A stretch of DNA of 64,000 nt from Deltaproteobacteria bacterium. GTDB taxonomy: Bacteria; Desulfobacterota; Dissulfuribacteria; Dissulfuribacterales; DYLC01. Positions 23,948-34,474 of this stretch are shown piece by piece. The position numbers and the translations under genes were made by a program. Within the stretch, counting starts at the first letter, position 1, and each line of letters begins with the position of its first letter. The stretch is from assembly GCA_028695735.1 (NCBI GenBank), contig JAQVIJ010000001.1:299081-363080 (forward strand), read 5' to 3'. The notes below the pieces were generated by a model. It worked only from the letters and a program-made list of their open reading frames with translations. It did no database searches and was not told the DNA's origin.

Positions 23948-25339
23948 TCAATAAGAGTTTTCCTGCCACATATCAGGCGTAAAACGCATCACTCGGTTTC
24001 TACCGGCCTCCTTTGCCTTGTAAAGGGCGATGTCCGCAAACTTTATGGCCTCCCAGATGGCGTTGGAATCCGTGGGGAACTCACTCACTCCGATACTCAG
24101 GGTCTTTTTGATATTTTGTCCGGGCAGTCTGATCAGATGATTTTCAAAGTTATCCCGCAGTTTTTCCGCTGTGACCATGGCATCCGATGCGGTGCAGTCG
24201 ATGAGGAGGATCAGAAACTCCTCTCCTCCAAAGCGTATTACCAGGTCAGAAGCCCTTACATTAGAGAGCAGAATATGCCCCAGATCCTTCAAAACGATAT
24301 CCCCTGCATCATGGCCGTATTCATCGTTCACCTTTTTAAAATAATCTATATCGCACATCAAAATACAAAGGGTGGAATTTCTGCGTTTTATGCCGGCCAG
24401 GATATTATCTATGTAAAGCTCCAGATAGCGCCGGTTATACAGACCTGTCAACTGGTCTTTGACGGCCATTTCCTCCACAGCCCTGGCATATCTCTTGGCC
24501 TGAATCACAGGCAAGGCCTCCTGCAGATAGCGTCTGGCCTCCTGAAGGGCCCTGGCTGTGCAGGTCTGCCGCATGGGATTATCCACATATGGGAACATGA
24601 ATTGCACCACTCCCACCACCTGCCCGCCGATGGTCATGGGGATGCAGGTGTGTGTGAGGGCGTCAGGCCATGGAAACATGCGGCATATTCCGGGGTTGTC
24701 CACAGAAGAGACCACAGCCCCTGTGCGCTTGGCCCTGCACCTGTCACCAGTGAGCTCCGGCAGGTCTGCCTGTATGTCGGCTGGCTGGCAATAGATGGGT
24801 ATAAGCGCATCCCTTTTGGAATCGAATTCATAGATCACGAACATGCCCAGGCTCAATTGATGTTCAAAGACATGGGCCAGGCGCAGATAGATGTCTTCCA
24901 CTGTCTCGTCCGCCTCTATGGTGCGACGGAATATGGAGATCTCTCGAATGGTGTGAACCAATTCATTTACGGCCTTGGCCACCTGACCCACTTCGTCATT
25001 GGTATGCACAGGGATACTGATTATGGCGGTGCAGCCCGCCTCGTTGTTAGTGCAATCCCTGACTTCCTGTAAAAGCGTAGTCATCTGTTTTAATGGGGTT
25101 ACCAATGACCTGCCCCAGAAAAAGCCAGCCAGCAGAATAGATATGCTAAAAATCAGTATGATCAGAAGATGTTGAGGAAGGTACTGTAATAATTCCGTCT
25201 GTCGGCCCATTATAAGGATTTCGAAGCCAATCTGTATGACAATAAATACCGCTATGATCAGCAAGGCAAACAGGGTGATCTTGGTGGTCAGTCTGGTATT
25301 TTTCAGTACCTCTTTTATTCGGAAAAACAGGCTAAACAT
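23948..25339 (-). CDS. Membrane-bound diguanylate cyclase (GGDEF)
   Basis: The 463-residue protein has two transmembrane segments (about residues 20–40 and 58–77), a HAMP-like linker ('SLVTPLKQMTTLLQEV…DEVGQVAKAVNELV') and a GAF-like cysteine-containing middle part. The GGDEF domain starts near residue 305. Its active motif is RFGGEEF, so it should make c-di-GMP. An RxxD inhibitory site (RASD) stands five residues before it, giving product inhibition. It follows the NtrC-type gene by 40 bp on the same strand, so the regulator and the cyclase are probably one operon. Confidence 0.9.
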   Translation of the reverse strand: MFSLFFRIKEVLKNTRLTTKITLFALLIIAVFIVIQIGFEILIMGRQTELLQYLPQHLLIILIFSISILLAGFFWGRSLVTPLKQMTTLLQEVRDCTNNEAGCTAIISIPVHTNDEVGQVAKAVNELVHTIREISIFRRTIEADETVEDIYLRLAHVFEHQLSLGMFVIYEFDSKRDALIPIYCQPADIQADLPELTGDRCRAKRTGAVVSSVDNPGICRMFPWPDALTHTCIPMTIGGQVVGVVQFMFPYVDNPMRQTCTARALQEARRYLQEALPVIQAKRYARAVEEMAVKDQLTGLYNRRYLELYIDNILAGIKRRNSTLCILMCDIDYFKKVNDEYGHDAGDIVLKDLGHILLSNVRASDLVIRFGGEEFLILLIDCTASDAMVTAEKLRDNFENHLIRLPGQNIKKTLSIGVSEFPTDSNAIWEAIKFADIALYKAKEAGRNRVMRFTPDMWQENSY

Positions 25340-25379
25340 AACATTTATTCCCCTCTTTCAATTTTGCTGCACCCTCGTA

Positions 25380-26765
25380 TTATTCCATACCCCACCTTCT
25401 GAGCTTCAGGCGCAGGGTCTTGCGGTCTATGCCCAGAATACGGGCCGCATCGCTTCTGTTTCCCTTTGTCTCATTCAATATACGCAACACGTACTGCCTC
25501 TCCACATCTTCCAGGGGCATCAGTTCAAACACCGCATATTGGGCCATATTCGCACCGTCAGATGGGTCTTCTTCCTGGACAGGGCCTTTCTGCGCCGCGA
25601 TTCCGGCCAGCTCCACATCCTCCCGGTCTATATGAGGACCGCTGGAGAAGATGGCCAGACGCTCCATGGTATTTTCCAGCTCCCTGACATTTCCGGGCCA
25701 GGAATATTCCTCCAGCAGACCCACGGCCTCCTGTGTGAGGTATAGACCAGGCCTGTCGTGTTTTTCGCTGAATATCCGCAGAAAATAGTGGGCAAGCAGG
25801 GCTATATCCTCCCTGCGTTCACGCAGGGGCGGGGTCTTGATGGCCACTACGTTCAACCGGAAATACAAATCCTCTCGAAATGCACCCTGCTGCACGGCCT
25901 TTTTGAGGTCCTGATTGGTGGCGGCAATAATGCGCACATCCACCTTTGTGAGGCGGTTGCTGCCCACACGGGTGATCTCCTTTTCCTCCACTGCCTTGAG
26001 CAGCTTGGCCTGTAACTCCAAGTTGATATTACCGATCTCGTCGAGGAACAGTGTACCCCTGTTGGCCAGCTCGAACTTGCCCATCTTTGCACCGGATGCC
26101 CCTGTAAAGGCCCCTTTCACATGGCCGAACAGCTCGCTTTCAAAGAGTGTGGGCACCAGGGTGGAACAGTCCACGGAGACAAAGGCATTGTCCTTGCGTT
26201 GACTGAGTTCGTGAATCCGTCTGGCTATGAGCCCCTTGCCTGTTCCGCTTTCGCCTGTAATCAGAACGGTGCTGTCGGTATTGGCCACTCGGCGAATCTG
26301 CTCCATCAACGTGCGCATGGGCTGGCTCTGGCCTATGAGTTTGACATCTCCCTCCTTTTTCCGCAGCTCTTCCTTGAGATAGATGTTTTCAATGGTGAGT
26401 CTGCGGGCATCCAGGGCCCTTCGCACCGCCATGCGCAGCTCGTCCGGCTCAAATGGCTTGGAGAGAAAATCCGTAGCGCCCAAACGCATGGCCTCCACGG
26501 CATTGTGTATGGTGCCGTAAGCCGTGATCATGATGACAGGCACCAAGCTGTCCTTTTCCTTGATTCGTGAAAGCAGGGTGAGGCCATTGATATCGGGCAT
26601 CTTGAGGTCCAGAAGAATCAGGTCGTATTCATAGCGCTCCAGCAGCGACATGGCCTCTTCACCTGCGGCTGCCTCCGAGACCTCATAATCCATGCGCTTC
26701 AAGGTCTGGACGCAGCCGTCTCGAATGGCCATATCGTCATCGACTATGAGTATCCGTTCCTGCAT
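25380..26765 (-). CDS. NtrC-family sigma54-dependent response regulator
   Basis: Starting at the ATG preceded by 'gagggtgat' gives 461 residues; an upstream in-frame start at 26792 has no ribosome site. The receiver has 'ILIVDDD' and the phospho-acceptor in 'LILLDLKMPDI'. The AAA+ domain shows Walker A 'GESGTGKG', the sigma54 loop GAFTGA, and Walker B 'LFLDEIG'. The C-terminal Fis-type helix-turn-helix reads 'GNRSDAARILGIDRKTLRLKL'. It activates sigma54 promoters after phosphorylation by a histidine kinase that is not in the window. The partner operon gene encodes a diguanylate cyclase. Confidence 0.93.
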   Translation of the reverse strand: MQERILIVDDDMAIRDGCVQTLKRMDYEVSEAAAGEEAMSLLERYEYDLILLDLKMPDINGLTLLSRIKEKDSLVPVIMITAYGTIHNAVEAMRLGATDFLSKPFEPDELRMAVRRALDARRLTIENIYLKEELRKKEGDVKLIGQSQPMRTLMEQIRRVANTDSTVLITGESGTGKGLIARRIHELSQRKDNAFVSVDCSTLVPTLFESELFGHVKGAFTGASGAKMGKFELANRGTLFLDEIGNINLELQAKLLKAVEEKEITRVGSNRLTKVDVRIIAATNQDLKKAVQQGAFREDLYFRLNVVAIKTPPLRERREDIALLAHYFLRIFSEKHDRPGLYLTQEAVGLLEEYSWPGNVRELENTMERLAIFSSGPHIDREDVELAGIAAQKGPVQEEDPSDGANMAQYAVFELMPLEDVERQYVLRILNETKGNRSDAARILGIDRKTLRLKLRRWGME

Positions 26766-26896
26766 ATCACCCTCTTGCTGTTTCGGCGCCAACAGACACG
26801 CAATAATTCAAATCGTTCAGTCCCATACTCGAAAACAAGATTACTGTGCCCCTGTAGGGTTTGCCCTGTAAGGCTTGCAATGACATGACCAAATGG

Positions 26897-26918
26897 AAAA
26901 AGGCGGACACAATCCGCC
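26897..26918 (-). terminator. Intrinsic terminator after the MTHFR gene
   Basis: On the reverse strand GGCGGA-TTGTG-TCCGCC is followed by TTTTT. It stands 8 bp after the MTHFR stop codon and ends the long leftward selB–metG–pdxA run. The remaining gap to the regulator start (26766–26896) shows no ORF. Confidence 0.75.
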
Positions 26919-26925
26919 GGCATTC

Positions 26926-28500
26926 TCAACGCCATGTTTCATATCTCGTGTGGTCTTTTTGCAGAAAAAAATTCAGCCACGAGGATGTCCTGTAAAGCGA
27001 CCAATCCCTGGGAGGTAATATGTTGGTACTCCCCTTGAGATGGAAGTGCTGCATTCGCTCATAGCGCCTCACATAGACACAACGCTTGCGCCCGGGCCAG
27101 ACCTCGCACCAACCGTTCTGACTCCCTCCGCAAGGGCCGTTCAGCAACCCTTTGGCGCACTGGGATTGTGGGCAGAGAAATGCCATCTCTCCCAGGGTGC
27201 AGTCGCCGCAGGATTGACAATCGTAAAATATACCCTTTAGACAATATTCGAAATTTGTCAACATATTTCCCAGAGATGCCCTCTCAAAAAACAGGACGGC
27301 AGCCCTCATCGCCTCATAAAAAGGCGCATTCCTCTCAAAAAACAGGTTATGCACAGCCATATTTGCAGCCATGGCAAATCTGTCGCCAATGGCTGGAGTG
27401 GCTGTTTCAACCCCCTTCCGGAATTCAGGCGAGTTGAGACCAGTGGCTGCATCCTGCTCGAACAGCCAGGCATTCCACTCCTCTGGAAAGAGGAACTCCG
27501 AAATAAATGCCTGCCAGCGGTCCTGCCATGCCTCGGCCATATCCAGGACATGCACGATGTGTTCGTATCGAAGCCCTGGGCCGCTCAGATGCACGCCGTC
27601 ATAGCCCATACCCTTGAGCACGGCTATCATCCTGGCTGCCCGCTCAAGCCGGGCCGCAAGACCAGCATCAGGCCCTCTTGCCTCCTCTTCCATGCGCTCC
27701 AGCAGTCTTTTGGGCAGGATACAGCCGGGAACCACCCCTCTGTGCAGGAGCCTTGCCATCTTAACCCCTGGAATAAAGACTGTTCCCAACAGGGGGATCT
27801 CTTCAAAAAGCGGAGGAGGGCCACTGTGAAACAGGGTCGCAAACAATGGTGACGGGCCGGCTACATGGGTCTTTCCCAGCAGGATATTCATGACCAGGCG
27901 CAGTTCATGGTACTTGCGCATGTCGTAACCAGTCTGTGAAATGACGAATCTGGCCCCTGAAGCCAGTTTTTTGATGAGCTTTTGATACTGTGGCAGCAGT
28001 TCAGCCGCGAGGCGTTTAAAAGGAGACACCACGCAACCGGCGTTGAATGAGGCCGGAGGCATCTGCACACCTCCGCCCGGGGCACGGCTGTCCAGCAGAA
28101 AACCCCTGTTCATGTCCTGCACCATCTGTAGTGCAAGCACCGAATCCAGGTCGAAGACCGGCTTGGCATTACCCTGAAAACCATATCTGGGGTAGTCTCC
28201 TGTGACCACCAGCAGCTGTCTCATGCCCAGACGGTCCAGCTCGAATAGTTCACTCTCTATGAGATTCCGGTTCTTGTCCTTGCAGGAAAAGTGAATAACG
28301 GGCTGAATGCCCATGCGCTGAATATCCCTGCCCAGGGACTTGGGGGAAAGGGCAGGGTTGCCGCCCGCGTTGTCCGTGATGGAGAGGGCCGCTATCCGGC
28401 CGTCGCGTGCCGCCTCTCTTGCAAAGGTCAGGATGTCATTCAGCGCCTTGCCGCTGGACGCCCTGCCCGGAACCAATTCATAACTGACATGAAATGACAC
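26926..28500 (-). CDS. Methylenetetrahydrofolate reductase, MetF–MetV-type fusion
   Basis: The 524-residue protein joins a MetF-like TIM barrel ('ALSITDNAGGNPAL', 'LLVVTGDYPR') to a cysteine-rich C-terminal domain. That domain carries 'CLKGIFYDCQSCGDCTLGEMAFLCPQSQCAKGLLNGPCGG', the MTHFR_C/MetV zinc or cluster-binding pattern. MetF–MetV enzymes reduce methylene- to methyl-tetrahydrofolate, often in the methyl branch of the Wood–Ljungdahl pathway in anaerobes. It lies 2 bp downstream of selB. The fusion in a single chain is the notable point; many organisms keep metF and metV separate. Confidence 0.88.
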   Translation of the reverse strand: MSFHVSYELVPGRASSGKALNDILTFAREAARDGRIAALSITDNAGGNPALSPKSLGRDIQRMGIQPVIHFSCKDKNRNLIESELFELDRLGMRQLLVVTGDYPRYGFQGNAKPVFDLDSVLALQMVQDMNRGFLLDSRAPGGGVQMPPASFNAGCVVSPFKRLAAELLPQYQKLIKKLASGARFVISQTGYDMRKYHELRLVMNILLGKTHVAGPSPLFATLFHSGPPPLFEEIPLLGTVFIPGVKMARLLHRGVVPGCILPKRLLERMEEEARGPDAGLAARLERAARMIAVLKGMGYDGVHLSGPGLRYEHIVHVLDMAEAWQDRWQAFISEFLFPEEWNAWLFEQDAATGLNSPEFRKGVETATPAIGDRFAMAANMAVHNLFFERNAPFYEAMRAAVLFFERASLGNMLTNFEYCLKGIFYDCQSCGDCTLGEMAFLCPQSQCAKGLLNGPCGGSQNGWCEVWPGRKRCVYVRRYERMQHFHLKGSTNILPPRDWSLYRTSSWLNFFLQKDHTRYETWR

Positions 28501-28502
28501 TT

Positions 28503-30416
28503 TCAGCCACGCAGCCTTCTCTTGTCACCTATGCGCATGGTGAGCTTCTGATTGTCCAAATATTCCAGGATCGGCACCATATATTTGCGGGAAAGCCCTC
28601 CTGCCAGGTCCCTGAAGTCGTTTATGCCCATTTCACCGTGTTGCTTCAGAAAATTCACCACCATAGACCTGATCTGCGCCAAAACAGCTGTGTGCAGATA
28701 GAGGTCGTCCTTCAGATATACAAGCACCCCTTCCCTCACAAGGAGGTTCAGCAGGCTGGAGACCAATGTCTTGTCCTCAAACATGGCGAAGAGTTCCGTC
28801 TTTGATGGGGGTGTCATGCCTGCCTTGAGATATATTTCCGCTATGCGCGACTGTATGTCCCTGTCCTTCTCCTGCATGTTCAAACGGTGACCTGCAAGCC
28901 TTACCAGGTCCTTGTCCTGGGTCAATTCATCGGCCTTGACCAGATCGGCAAGCAGCCGCTGAAAGAAACGGTTATCTTCCAGAATGGGGAAGAGCCTGGA
29001 GCGCAGCTCTTCCTTGGGCATGCCCGGAGACAATGGGGCTTCCAAATGATATTGTTTCAAAAAATTCAGGGCCTGACTGCGTTTCTTTTCATAAACTTCT
29101 GCACTCAAGATACGCTGGCCCTCACTGTCCAGTTTGATGGCCTTGTTCTGCCCCAAGAGGTTTTGCAGCTCCCTTTCCAGGGTCTTGCCATAGAGGGCTG
29201 TGCGCAGGGAAATCTCGGCCAGGGACAGGCCTCGCTGGTCCGCCTGTTTCAGGTGGTAGAGTATGCGCTCAGAAGGAGTACCTTTGTCCAGCACAGCCAT
29301 CTCATTCCAGAGTTCGGGCCTGGAGCGTCTGCGCCGTCTGGGGAGGGGGTTCAGAATGCCGCCTCCGCCGATGGTAATGACAGGTGAGTAACTGCGAATG
29401 ATATACCGATCCCCTGGCAGCACAGCCACGGGTCTTTCAAGCTTGATCTGGGCATAGGTGTGTTCACCCGGGGCCAATTCGTCCTGTTGCAGCAACACCC
29501 GGCCCATGACCTCTGCTGTGCCTGTATGGAATCTCACAGGCGCCCTGTGCTTAAGGGGCCGTTCAGCAGTGGCGAGATGGTACAGCTGAATGTCCAGCAG
29601 AAAACTGGGCCGCAAGCCGTCAGGGACGGAGAGGACATCCCCACGTTCTATCTGATCCACCTGCACCCCCTGAAGGTTGATGGCTGTGCGCAGCCCCGGC
29701 ACGGCCTCCTGGGCCTCCTGGCCGTGGTTCTGAATGCCTCGAATACGGGTGGAAATGCCCTTTGGATAGAGCATCGCCTCTTCGCCCACGCGAATGTGTC
29801 CGGAAACAGTGGTGCCTGTCACCACGGTTCCAAAACCCTTGATGGTAAAGACGCGGTCGATGGGCAGGCGGTAAGGTCCTGATGTGGTGGAGACAGGCAG
29901 GTCGTTCAGCAGTCTCTGAATTCCGGCCTTCAGGTCATCGAGTCCCTCCCCTGAGAGAGACGAAACAGGTATGATTCCGGCCCCCTCCAGAAAGGTACCC
30001 TGCATGGCCAATGCTACGTCCTCCTTGACCAGTTCGAGCCACTCGGGCTCCACCATGTCTTTTTTGGTGAGACAGATCACCCCCCTTTTGACTCCAAGCA
30101 GCTCACAAATGGCCAGGTGCTCCCGTGTCTGGGGCATGATGCCTTCATCCGCTGCTATCACCAGCAAGACCATGTCCATGCCCGTAGCGCCCGCAACCAT
30201 GTGTTTGACAAAGCGTTCGTGGCCGGGCACGTCAACTATGCCGATGCGCTGACCCGACGGCAGATCCAGGTGTGCAAAGCCCAGTTCTATGGTGATACCA
30301 CGGCTCTTCTCCTCCTTCAGGCGATCCGTGTCGATGCCTGTCAATGCCCGTATCAGCGAGGTCTTGCCGTGGTCTATATGCCCGGCCGTGCCGAGTATGA
30401 CTGTCTTGGCGGCCAT
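28503..30416 (-). CDS. selB: Selenocysteine-specific elongation factor SelB
   Basis: The 637-residue protein has an EF-Tu-like GTPase core: G1 'GHIDHGKT' at 12–19, G3 'DVPGHE', and a G4 'TKKD'. Two beta-barrel domains follow, and then a long C-terminal part of winged helices (about residues 370–637) that read the SECIS hairpin. SelB delivers selenocysteinyl-tRNA to in-frame UGA codons. Its length is close to E. coli SelB (614). The gene lies between metG (1 bp) and the MTHFR gene (2 bp). It makes a selenoprotein reading of the UGA in the porin gene plausible. selA, selC and selD are not in the window. Confidence 0.95.
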   Translation of the reverse strand: MAAKTVILGTAGHIDHGKTSLIRALTGIDTDRLKEEKSRGITIELGFAHLDLPSGQRIGIVDVPGHERFVKHMVAGATGMDMVLLVIAADEGIMPQTREHLAICELLGVKRGVICLTKKDMVEPEWLELVKEDVALAMQGTFLEGAGIIPVSSLSGEGLDDLKAGIQRLLNDLPVSTTSGPYRLPIDRVFTIKGFGTVVTGTTVSGHIRVGEEAMLYPKGISTRIRGIQNHGQEAQEAVPGLRTAINLQGVQVDQIERGDVLSVPDGLRPSFLLDIQLYHLATAERPLKHRAPVRFHTGTAEVMGRVLLQQDELAPGEHTYAQIKLERPVAVLPGDRYIIRSYSPVITIGGGGILNPLPRRRRRSRPELWNEMAVLDKGTPSERILYHLKQADQRGLSLAEISLRTALYGKTLERELQNLLGQNKAIKLDSEGQRILSAEVYEKKRSQALNFLKQYHLEAPLSPGMPKEELRSRLFPILEDNRFFQRLLADLVKADELTQDKDLVRLAGHRLNMQEKDRDIQSRIAEIYLKAGMTPPSKTELFAMFEDKTLVSSLLNLLVREGVLVYLKDDLYLHTAVLAQIRSMVVNFLKQHGEMGINDFRDLAGGLSRKYMVPILEYLDNQKLTMRIGDKRRLRG

Positions 30417-30417
30417 G

Positions 30418-32436
30418 TCAGCCTATGCGCGCCCCTGGTGCGATGTCAGGGTTGTGAATCGTAGTCAGGGTGAGCAGGCCGTTTTCATCCTTTGCTGCAA
30501 GCAGCATGCCCTCGGATGTGATGCCGCGCAGCTTGGTGGGCTGAAGATTGGCCACCACGATAATCTTTTTGCCGATCAATTCCTCCGGCGCGAAATGCTC
30601 CGCTATGCCCGCCACGATGGTGCGTTCTTCAGGGCATACCACCGTCAGCTTCAAAAGCCTGTCCGCCTTGGGTATGCGTTCGGCATTGCGAATCTCCGCC
30701 ACTCGCAGGTCCACCCGCCTGAATTCATCAATTGTAATCAGATTTCCCTTGTCTTCTGTATCCATTTCCTTGATTTCCTTTGTTTTTTGTGATGCCGCCG
30801 AGGTAGGGGCGACCGGCCGCTCGCCCTTACTGGCTGCATTGTCTTTTCCCACGGTTAGACCTGAGGTAGGGGCGACCGGCCGGTCGCCCCTACTGCAATC
30901 CGACCCAGCCGCCTCCAGACGGGGAAACAGGGACGGTATGCGAATACAGCCTGTGCTTGGGCACAAAAGCCCCCACTCCCTGGCCAGATTTAGGCGAAAA
31001 TCCTGTTTCCCCGCCAGACCAATGGCGTCTTGTATGCGCTGGGCGGCCTGGGGCATGACAGGCCAGATGAGAATGGAGACGATACGCAGGGTCTCCAGCA
31101 GGGAATACATGAGATTTTTGAGCTCACCCTGCCGGGTCTCATCCTTCGCCAGGTTCCAAGGGGCGGAGTAGTCTATAATCCGATTTGCCAAACCGATGAC
31201 CTCCCACACCCTTTGAAGGGCCTTGTGTGTCTGAAACTCCTCCATGTCCAGTTCCCACAAGGGGATCAGGGCCATACAGGCCTTTTGCAATTCCGAATCC
31301 AGGGATTCAGGCGTGGGGATGACCCCCTTGAAATATTTCTCCTGCATGGACAGGGTCCGACTCACCAGATTGCCTAAGTCATTGGCCAGATCGGCATTGA
31401 TGCGGGTCCGAAAGGCGTCTTCACTGTAGGATGCATCCAGACCAAAGGCCATCTCGCGCATCAGGCAATAACGCACTGCTTCAGCACCAAATTTTTCCAG
31501 AAGCTCTGCGGGCCTTATCACATTCCCCAGGCTTTTGGACATCTTTTGCTCCTTGATCTGCCAGTAACCGTGCACGTGCAGGCTTCTGTAAGGCTCAAGG
31601 CCTATGGCCTTAAGCATGGTGGGCCAGTAAATGGCATGGGGTTTCAAAATATCCTTGGCGATCACATGTTCCGCAGCCCCCCAGAATCTTTCAAAATCTG
31701 AATGGGTCGGCCAGCCGATACCGGTGAGGTAGTTGATCAGTGCATCGAACCAAACATAGGTCACGAAGTTTGTATCGAAGGGCAGGGGAATGCCCCAGGT
31801 AAGCCGCGTAGTCGGCCTGGAGATGCAGAGGTCGTCCAGGGGTTCCTTCAAAAAGGACAGCACCTCATTGCGGTATCGCTCGGGAGTGATAAAACCAGGA
31901 TGAGAGCGGATATGGTCTATCAGCCAGTCCTGATAGCGGCTCATGAGAAAAAAATAGTTCCGCTCCTTGAGGCGCACCGGTTCAGTGCCGTGATCAGGGC
32001 ATCTGCCGTCTTTCAGTTCCCTTTCCATGTAAAACCGCTCACACCCAAAGCAATAAAGGCCCTCGTATTCACGAAAGGCGATCTCACCTTTTTCATGTAC
32101 CAGTGCGAGGATCCGCTGCACAGTGGTCACATGTTCCGGATCCGTGGTCCTGATAAAACGGTCGTACTCTATGCCCAAAAGAGGCCATGTCTCTCGAAAG
32201 ATGGCGCTGATGTGGTCCACATATTCCTTGGGGGACATACCTTTGGCATGGGCGGCCTGGACAATCTTGTCGCCATGTTCATCTGTACCTGTGAGAAAAA
32301 AGGTCTGCTCCCCCCGCATGGCATGGAATCTTCGCTGTACATCAGCGACTATGGTGGAATAGGCATGGCCTATATGGGGCGGGGCGTTTACGTAATAGAT
32401 CGGCGTGGTGACATAGAACGCCTTTTCATTCTTCAT
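30418..32436 (-). CDS. metG: Methionyl-tRNA synthetase with repeat-containing linker
   Basis: The 672-residue enzyme has the class I HIGH motif near residue 21, zinc cysteines in 'CFGCERF' and 'RCPDHG', and KMSKS near residue 297. The C-terminal tRNA-binding OB domain starts near '[11 protein letters not shown]'. Between the anticodon-binding and OB domains lies a linker with 'GDRPVAPTS' and 'GERPVAPTS', translated from two palindromic repeats. The linker tolerates such insertions, so the enzyme should work. It overlaps ricT by 4 bp, and selB follows directly. Confidence 0.95.
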   Translation of the reverse strand: MKNEKAFYVTTPIYYVNAPPHIGHAYSTIVADVQRRFHAMRGEQTFFLTGTDEHGDKIVQAAHAKGMSPKEYVDHISAIFRETWPLLGIEYDRFIRTTDPEHVTTVQRILALVHEKGEIAFREYEGLYCFGCERFYMERELKDGRCPDHGTEPVRLKERNYFFLMSRYQDWLIDHIRSHPGFITPERYRNEVLSFLKEPLDDLCISRPTTRLTWGIPLPFDTNFVTYVWFDALINYLTGIGWPTHSDFERFWGAAEHVIAKDILKPHAIYWPTMLKAIGLEPYRSLHVHGYWQIKEQKMSKSLGNVIRPAELLEKFGAEAVRYCLMREMAFGLDASYSEDAFRTRINADLANDLGNLVSRTLSMQEKYFKGVIPTPESLDSELQKACMALIPLWELDMEEFQTHKALQRVWEVIGLANRIIDYSAPWNLAKDETRQGELKNLMYSLLETLRIVSILIWPVMPQAAQRIQDAIGLAGKQDFRLNLAREWGLLCPSTGCIRIPSLFPRLEAAGSDCSRGDRPVAPTSGLTVGKDNAASKGERPVAPTSAASQKTKEIKEMDTEDKGNLITIDEFRRVDLRVAEIRNAERIPKADRLLKLTVVCPEERTIVAGIAEHFAPEELIGKKIIVVANLQPTKLRGITSEGMLLAAKDENGLLTLTTIHNPDIAPGARIG
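30800..30895. repeat. Two palindromic repeats encoded in-frame inside metG
   Basis: 'gtaggggcgaccggccg' arms occur at 30800–30830 and 30863–30895; each copy is a near-perfect inverted repeat. They read as RPVAPTS in the MetG frame. A related sequence sits at the ispG N-terminus (11395–11425). Confidence 0.8.
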
Positions 32437-33374
32437 GTTCTGTCATTCCTCTTCCTTTTTTGCTTTGCACCAGCCTGGCCTGTCTGCCGCGGCACAGCCG
32501 GACCGCCTGCCGCGGCCTTCCCATGGGAAACAGGCCCGGCTTCAGACGATTCACTGTCCTCCAGGGCCTGCAAAATGACCGCTTCATCCGGCATCCCAGG
32601 CTGAGTCCCGGACTGGCCGTCATTTGCCTCCGGCTCATGTTTTTTGTTGAGATATGCCTCATATTCATAGGTCAGACAACAGAGCAGCCTGCCGCATCTG
32701 CCTGATATCTTGCTGGGATTCAAGGGGAAATTCTGTGATTTGGCCATCTTGATGGAGATGGGGTCAAAGGTCTTCAGATAACTTGAGCAGCAGAACTCGC
32801 GGCCGCATTCACCCATGCCACCCACCATCTTTGCCTGGTGTCGAATACCTATCTGGCGCATTTCAATCCTGATTCGAAGCTCCCGCACCAGCTCTTTGAC
32901 CAACTCCCTGAAATCCACTCTCTGTTCGGCGTAGTAATAAAAGATGATCTTGGCCCCATCGAACAGGCTGTGGACACGCGTCAATTTCATCACAAGATTC
33001 AGTCTGGCCACCTGATCGCAGCAGAAGGCGAAGGCCTTTTTTTCCAGCTCCAGATTGGCGTTGTAGTGCTCCAGGTCGGCTTCGTCCGCCATGCCTTCCA
33101 CAGAAGACAGCGAAACCCCTGAGGGCAGGGAGATGGGAACAGGCGGCATCGTCACCTGTCCGACCTCTCTGCCTGTATCTGTTGAGACAACCACCCAGTC
33201 ACCCCGCTTCAGTGCCAGGGTACCCGCATCATGGGATGCTGCCGGCCAGTCCGGCCTGATCTTCACCTTTACGAGCCTGCGTCTGCCCTCGATGGACAGT
33301 GGACAATGATCATTGTCCATGAATAATTGCCCTTTGAAAGACGCTTCATGAGTCACTTTATTGTTATCGTCCAT
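32433..33374 (-). CDS. ricT: PSP1-domain protein (RicT/YaaT-like)
   Basis: The 313-residue protein has a PSP1 domain with the cysteine cluster 'GECGREFCCSS' and 'CGRLLCCLTYEYE', as in RicT, which in Bacillus binds Fe–S clusters and assists RNase Y in mRNA processing. 'RVDFRELVKELV' and 'RIEMRQIGIRHQAKM' precede it. The last 80 residues are low-complexity and may be dispensable. The order holB–ricT–metG resembles the Bacillus holB–yaaT–metS neighbourhood. It overlaps metG by 4 bp. Confidence 0.85.
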   Translation of the reverse strand: MDDNNKVTHEASFKGQLFMDNDHCPLSIEGRRRLVKVKIRPDWPAASHDAGTLALKRGDWVVVSTDTGREVGQVTMPPVPISLPSGVSLSSVEGMADEADLEHYNANLELEKKAFAFCCDQVARLNLVMKLTRVHSLFDGAKIIFYYYAEQRVDFRELVKELVRELRIRIEMRQIGIRHQAKMVGGMGECGREFCCSSYLKTFDPISIKMAKSQNFPLNPSKISGRCGRLLCCLTYEYEAYLNKKHEPEANDGQSGTQPGMPDEAVILQALEDSESSEAGPVSHGKAAAGGPAVPRQTGQAGAKQKRKRNDRT

Positions 33375-33397
33375 GGCTGCAATGTAACAAAATCATG

Positions 33398-34447
33398 TTA
33401 CAAAGACAACCTTTCCAACCAAAAAGCAAGCATGCTCTCCACCAGAAGCGCCTTGTTGATGTTGCGTTCCAGCAGGTATTCCACCCTCTCCAGACGTTCG
33501 GAATACTGCTCCAGCTCAGGCATGGAGATGCTGCCGGAAATAGCCATGAGGTCCTGGCCCCTGTCCTGGTTCAACAACAACGAAAGGCCGTCACCCCCTG
33601 ATTTCAATAAAAATATATCCAGCACAACGGACATGAGCAGCAGCTTCAGGCACAACACTCCGGCATCGCTTTCCGAAAGCTCTCTGGTCAATTGAAAAAA
33701 CATCGAGATGTCTGCCTTGCGGGCCATAAGCCTCCAAAACCTGTCTCTGACACTTATGAAATTCAGATTCAAAAGCCCCCTAACCACCTCAGAGTCACCT
33801 GCACAGAGCCGTTCCCAGAACTGCAATGGGTATATTCGCAAGACAGCCTGTTCTTCCGGCGAAAAGCAATCCATTGTGAGGGGGTCCGAAAGGCATTTCA
33901 GTATCTGGCAGCGTGATACAATGGTGGGCAAAAGGGTCTCCACCGCCGATACGGTCAGAAAGAGGTGGTTGGACGCAGGGGGTTCCTCCAGGAGCTTCAG
34001 CAGGGAGTTGGCGGCGTCAGGGGTCATATTTTCGCAGCCGTGCACGAGACAGACCCGTCTTTCCGCCTCAAGCGGGGCAAAGGCCACGGCCTTCTGAATG
34101 GCTCGCACATGCTCTATCCTGATGGCGCCGTCCTCTTCAGACTGACAGACGAAAAGATCGGGATGCGTGCCATGGGCCGTTTTTCTGCAATGAATGCAGA
34201 CGCCGCACGGGGTCAAAAGGCCGCATGTCTCTTGAGGACGGCTGCACAACAGGAGCCTGGCGAAAAAAAACGCCGCAGCACTTCTTGTACTCACGCCTCC
34301 CCCTGAAAACAGATAGGCATGCGCCACTCTTCCTCGTTGCAGTATCCGTCCCATAAGTGCAAGCAGTGCGTGCTGGACGGCAGGCCCATGAATGACACCA
34401 GAGCCCGTAGCATGGGATTCCTGGCTGATTTCTTGCGTGTTTTGCAT
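33398..34447 (-). CDS. holB: DNA polymerase III delta' subunit
   Basis: Starting at the internal Met (MQNTQEIS) gives about 349 residues. The upstream in-frame start at 34522 would overlap the exonuclease gene by 49 bp and pass through a repeat remnant, so it is less likely. The zinc module 'CGLLTPCGVCIHC' is near residue 80. 'NSLLKLLEEPP' and 'TIVSRCQIL' are the conserved sensor regions. Walker A is degenerate ('YLFSGGGVSTRS'), as in other delta' subunits, which do not hydrolyse ATP. The protein is a clamp-loader component. The ricT start lies 24 bp downstream. Confidence 0.88.
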   Translation of the reverse strand: MQNTQEISQESHATGSGVIHGPAVQHALLALMGRILQRGRVAHAYLFSGGGVSTRSAAAFFFARLLLCSRPQETCGLLTPCGVCIHCRKTAHGTHPDLFVCQSEEDGAIRIEHVRAIQKAVAFAPLEAERRVCLVHGCENMTPDAANSLLKLLEEPPASNHLFLTVSAVETLLPTIVSRCQILKCLSDPLTMDCFSPEEQAVLRIYPLQFWERLCAGDSEVVRGLLNLNFISVRDRFWRLMARKADISMFFQLTRELSESDAGVLCLKLLLMSVVLDIFLLKSGGDGLSLLLNQDRGQDLMAISGSISMPELEQYSERLERVEYLLERNINKALLVESMLAFWLERLSL

Positions 34448-34451
34448 GTAT

Positions 34452-34474
34452 AAGGTAATTTTTCGAGGTGCCCT
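34452..34474 (-). repeat. Short remnant of the cctcgaaaaattgcc repeat at the holB start
   Basis: On the reverse strand 'cctcgaaaaattacc' stands just before the preferred holB ATG. It is the same end sequence found at 3380, 15955 and 43617. It may have displaced the original ribosome site. Confidence 0.4.

Noticed and set aside
24116-25072. 318-residue + strand frame opposite the GGDEF gene
   Set aside because: It is a shadow of a clear diguanylate cyclase and shows no family features.
31702-32604. 300-residue + strand frame opposite metG
   Set aside because: metG is certain, and the opposing frame overlaps it and ricT without a ribosome site or domain.
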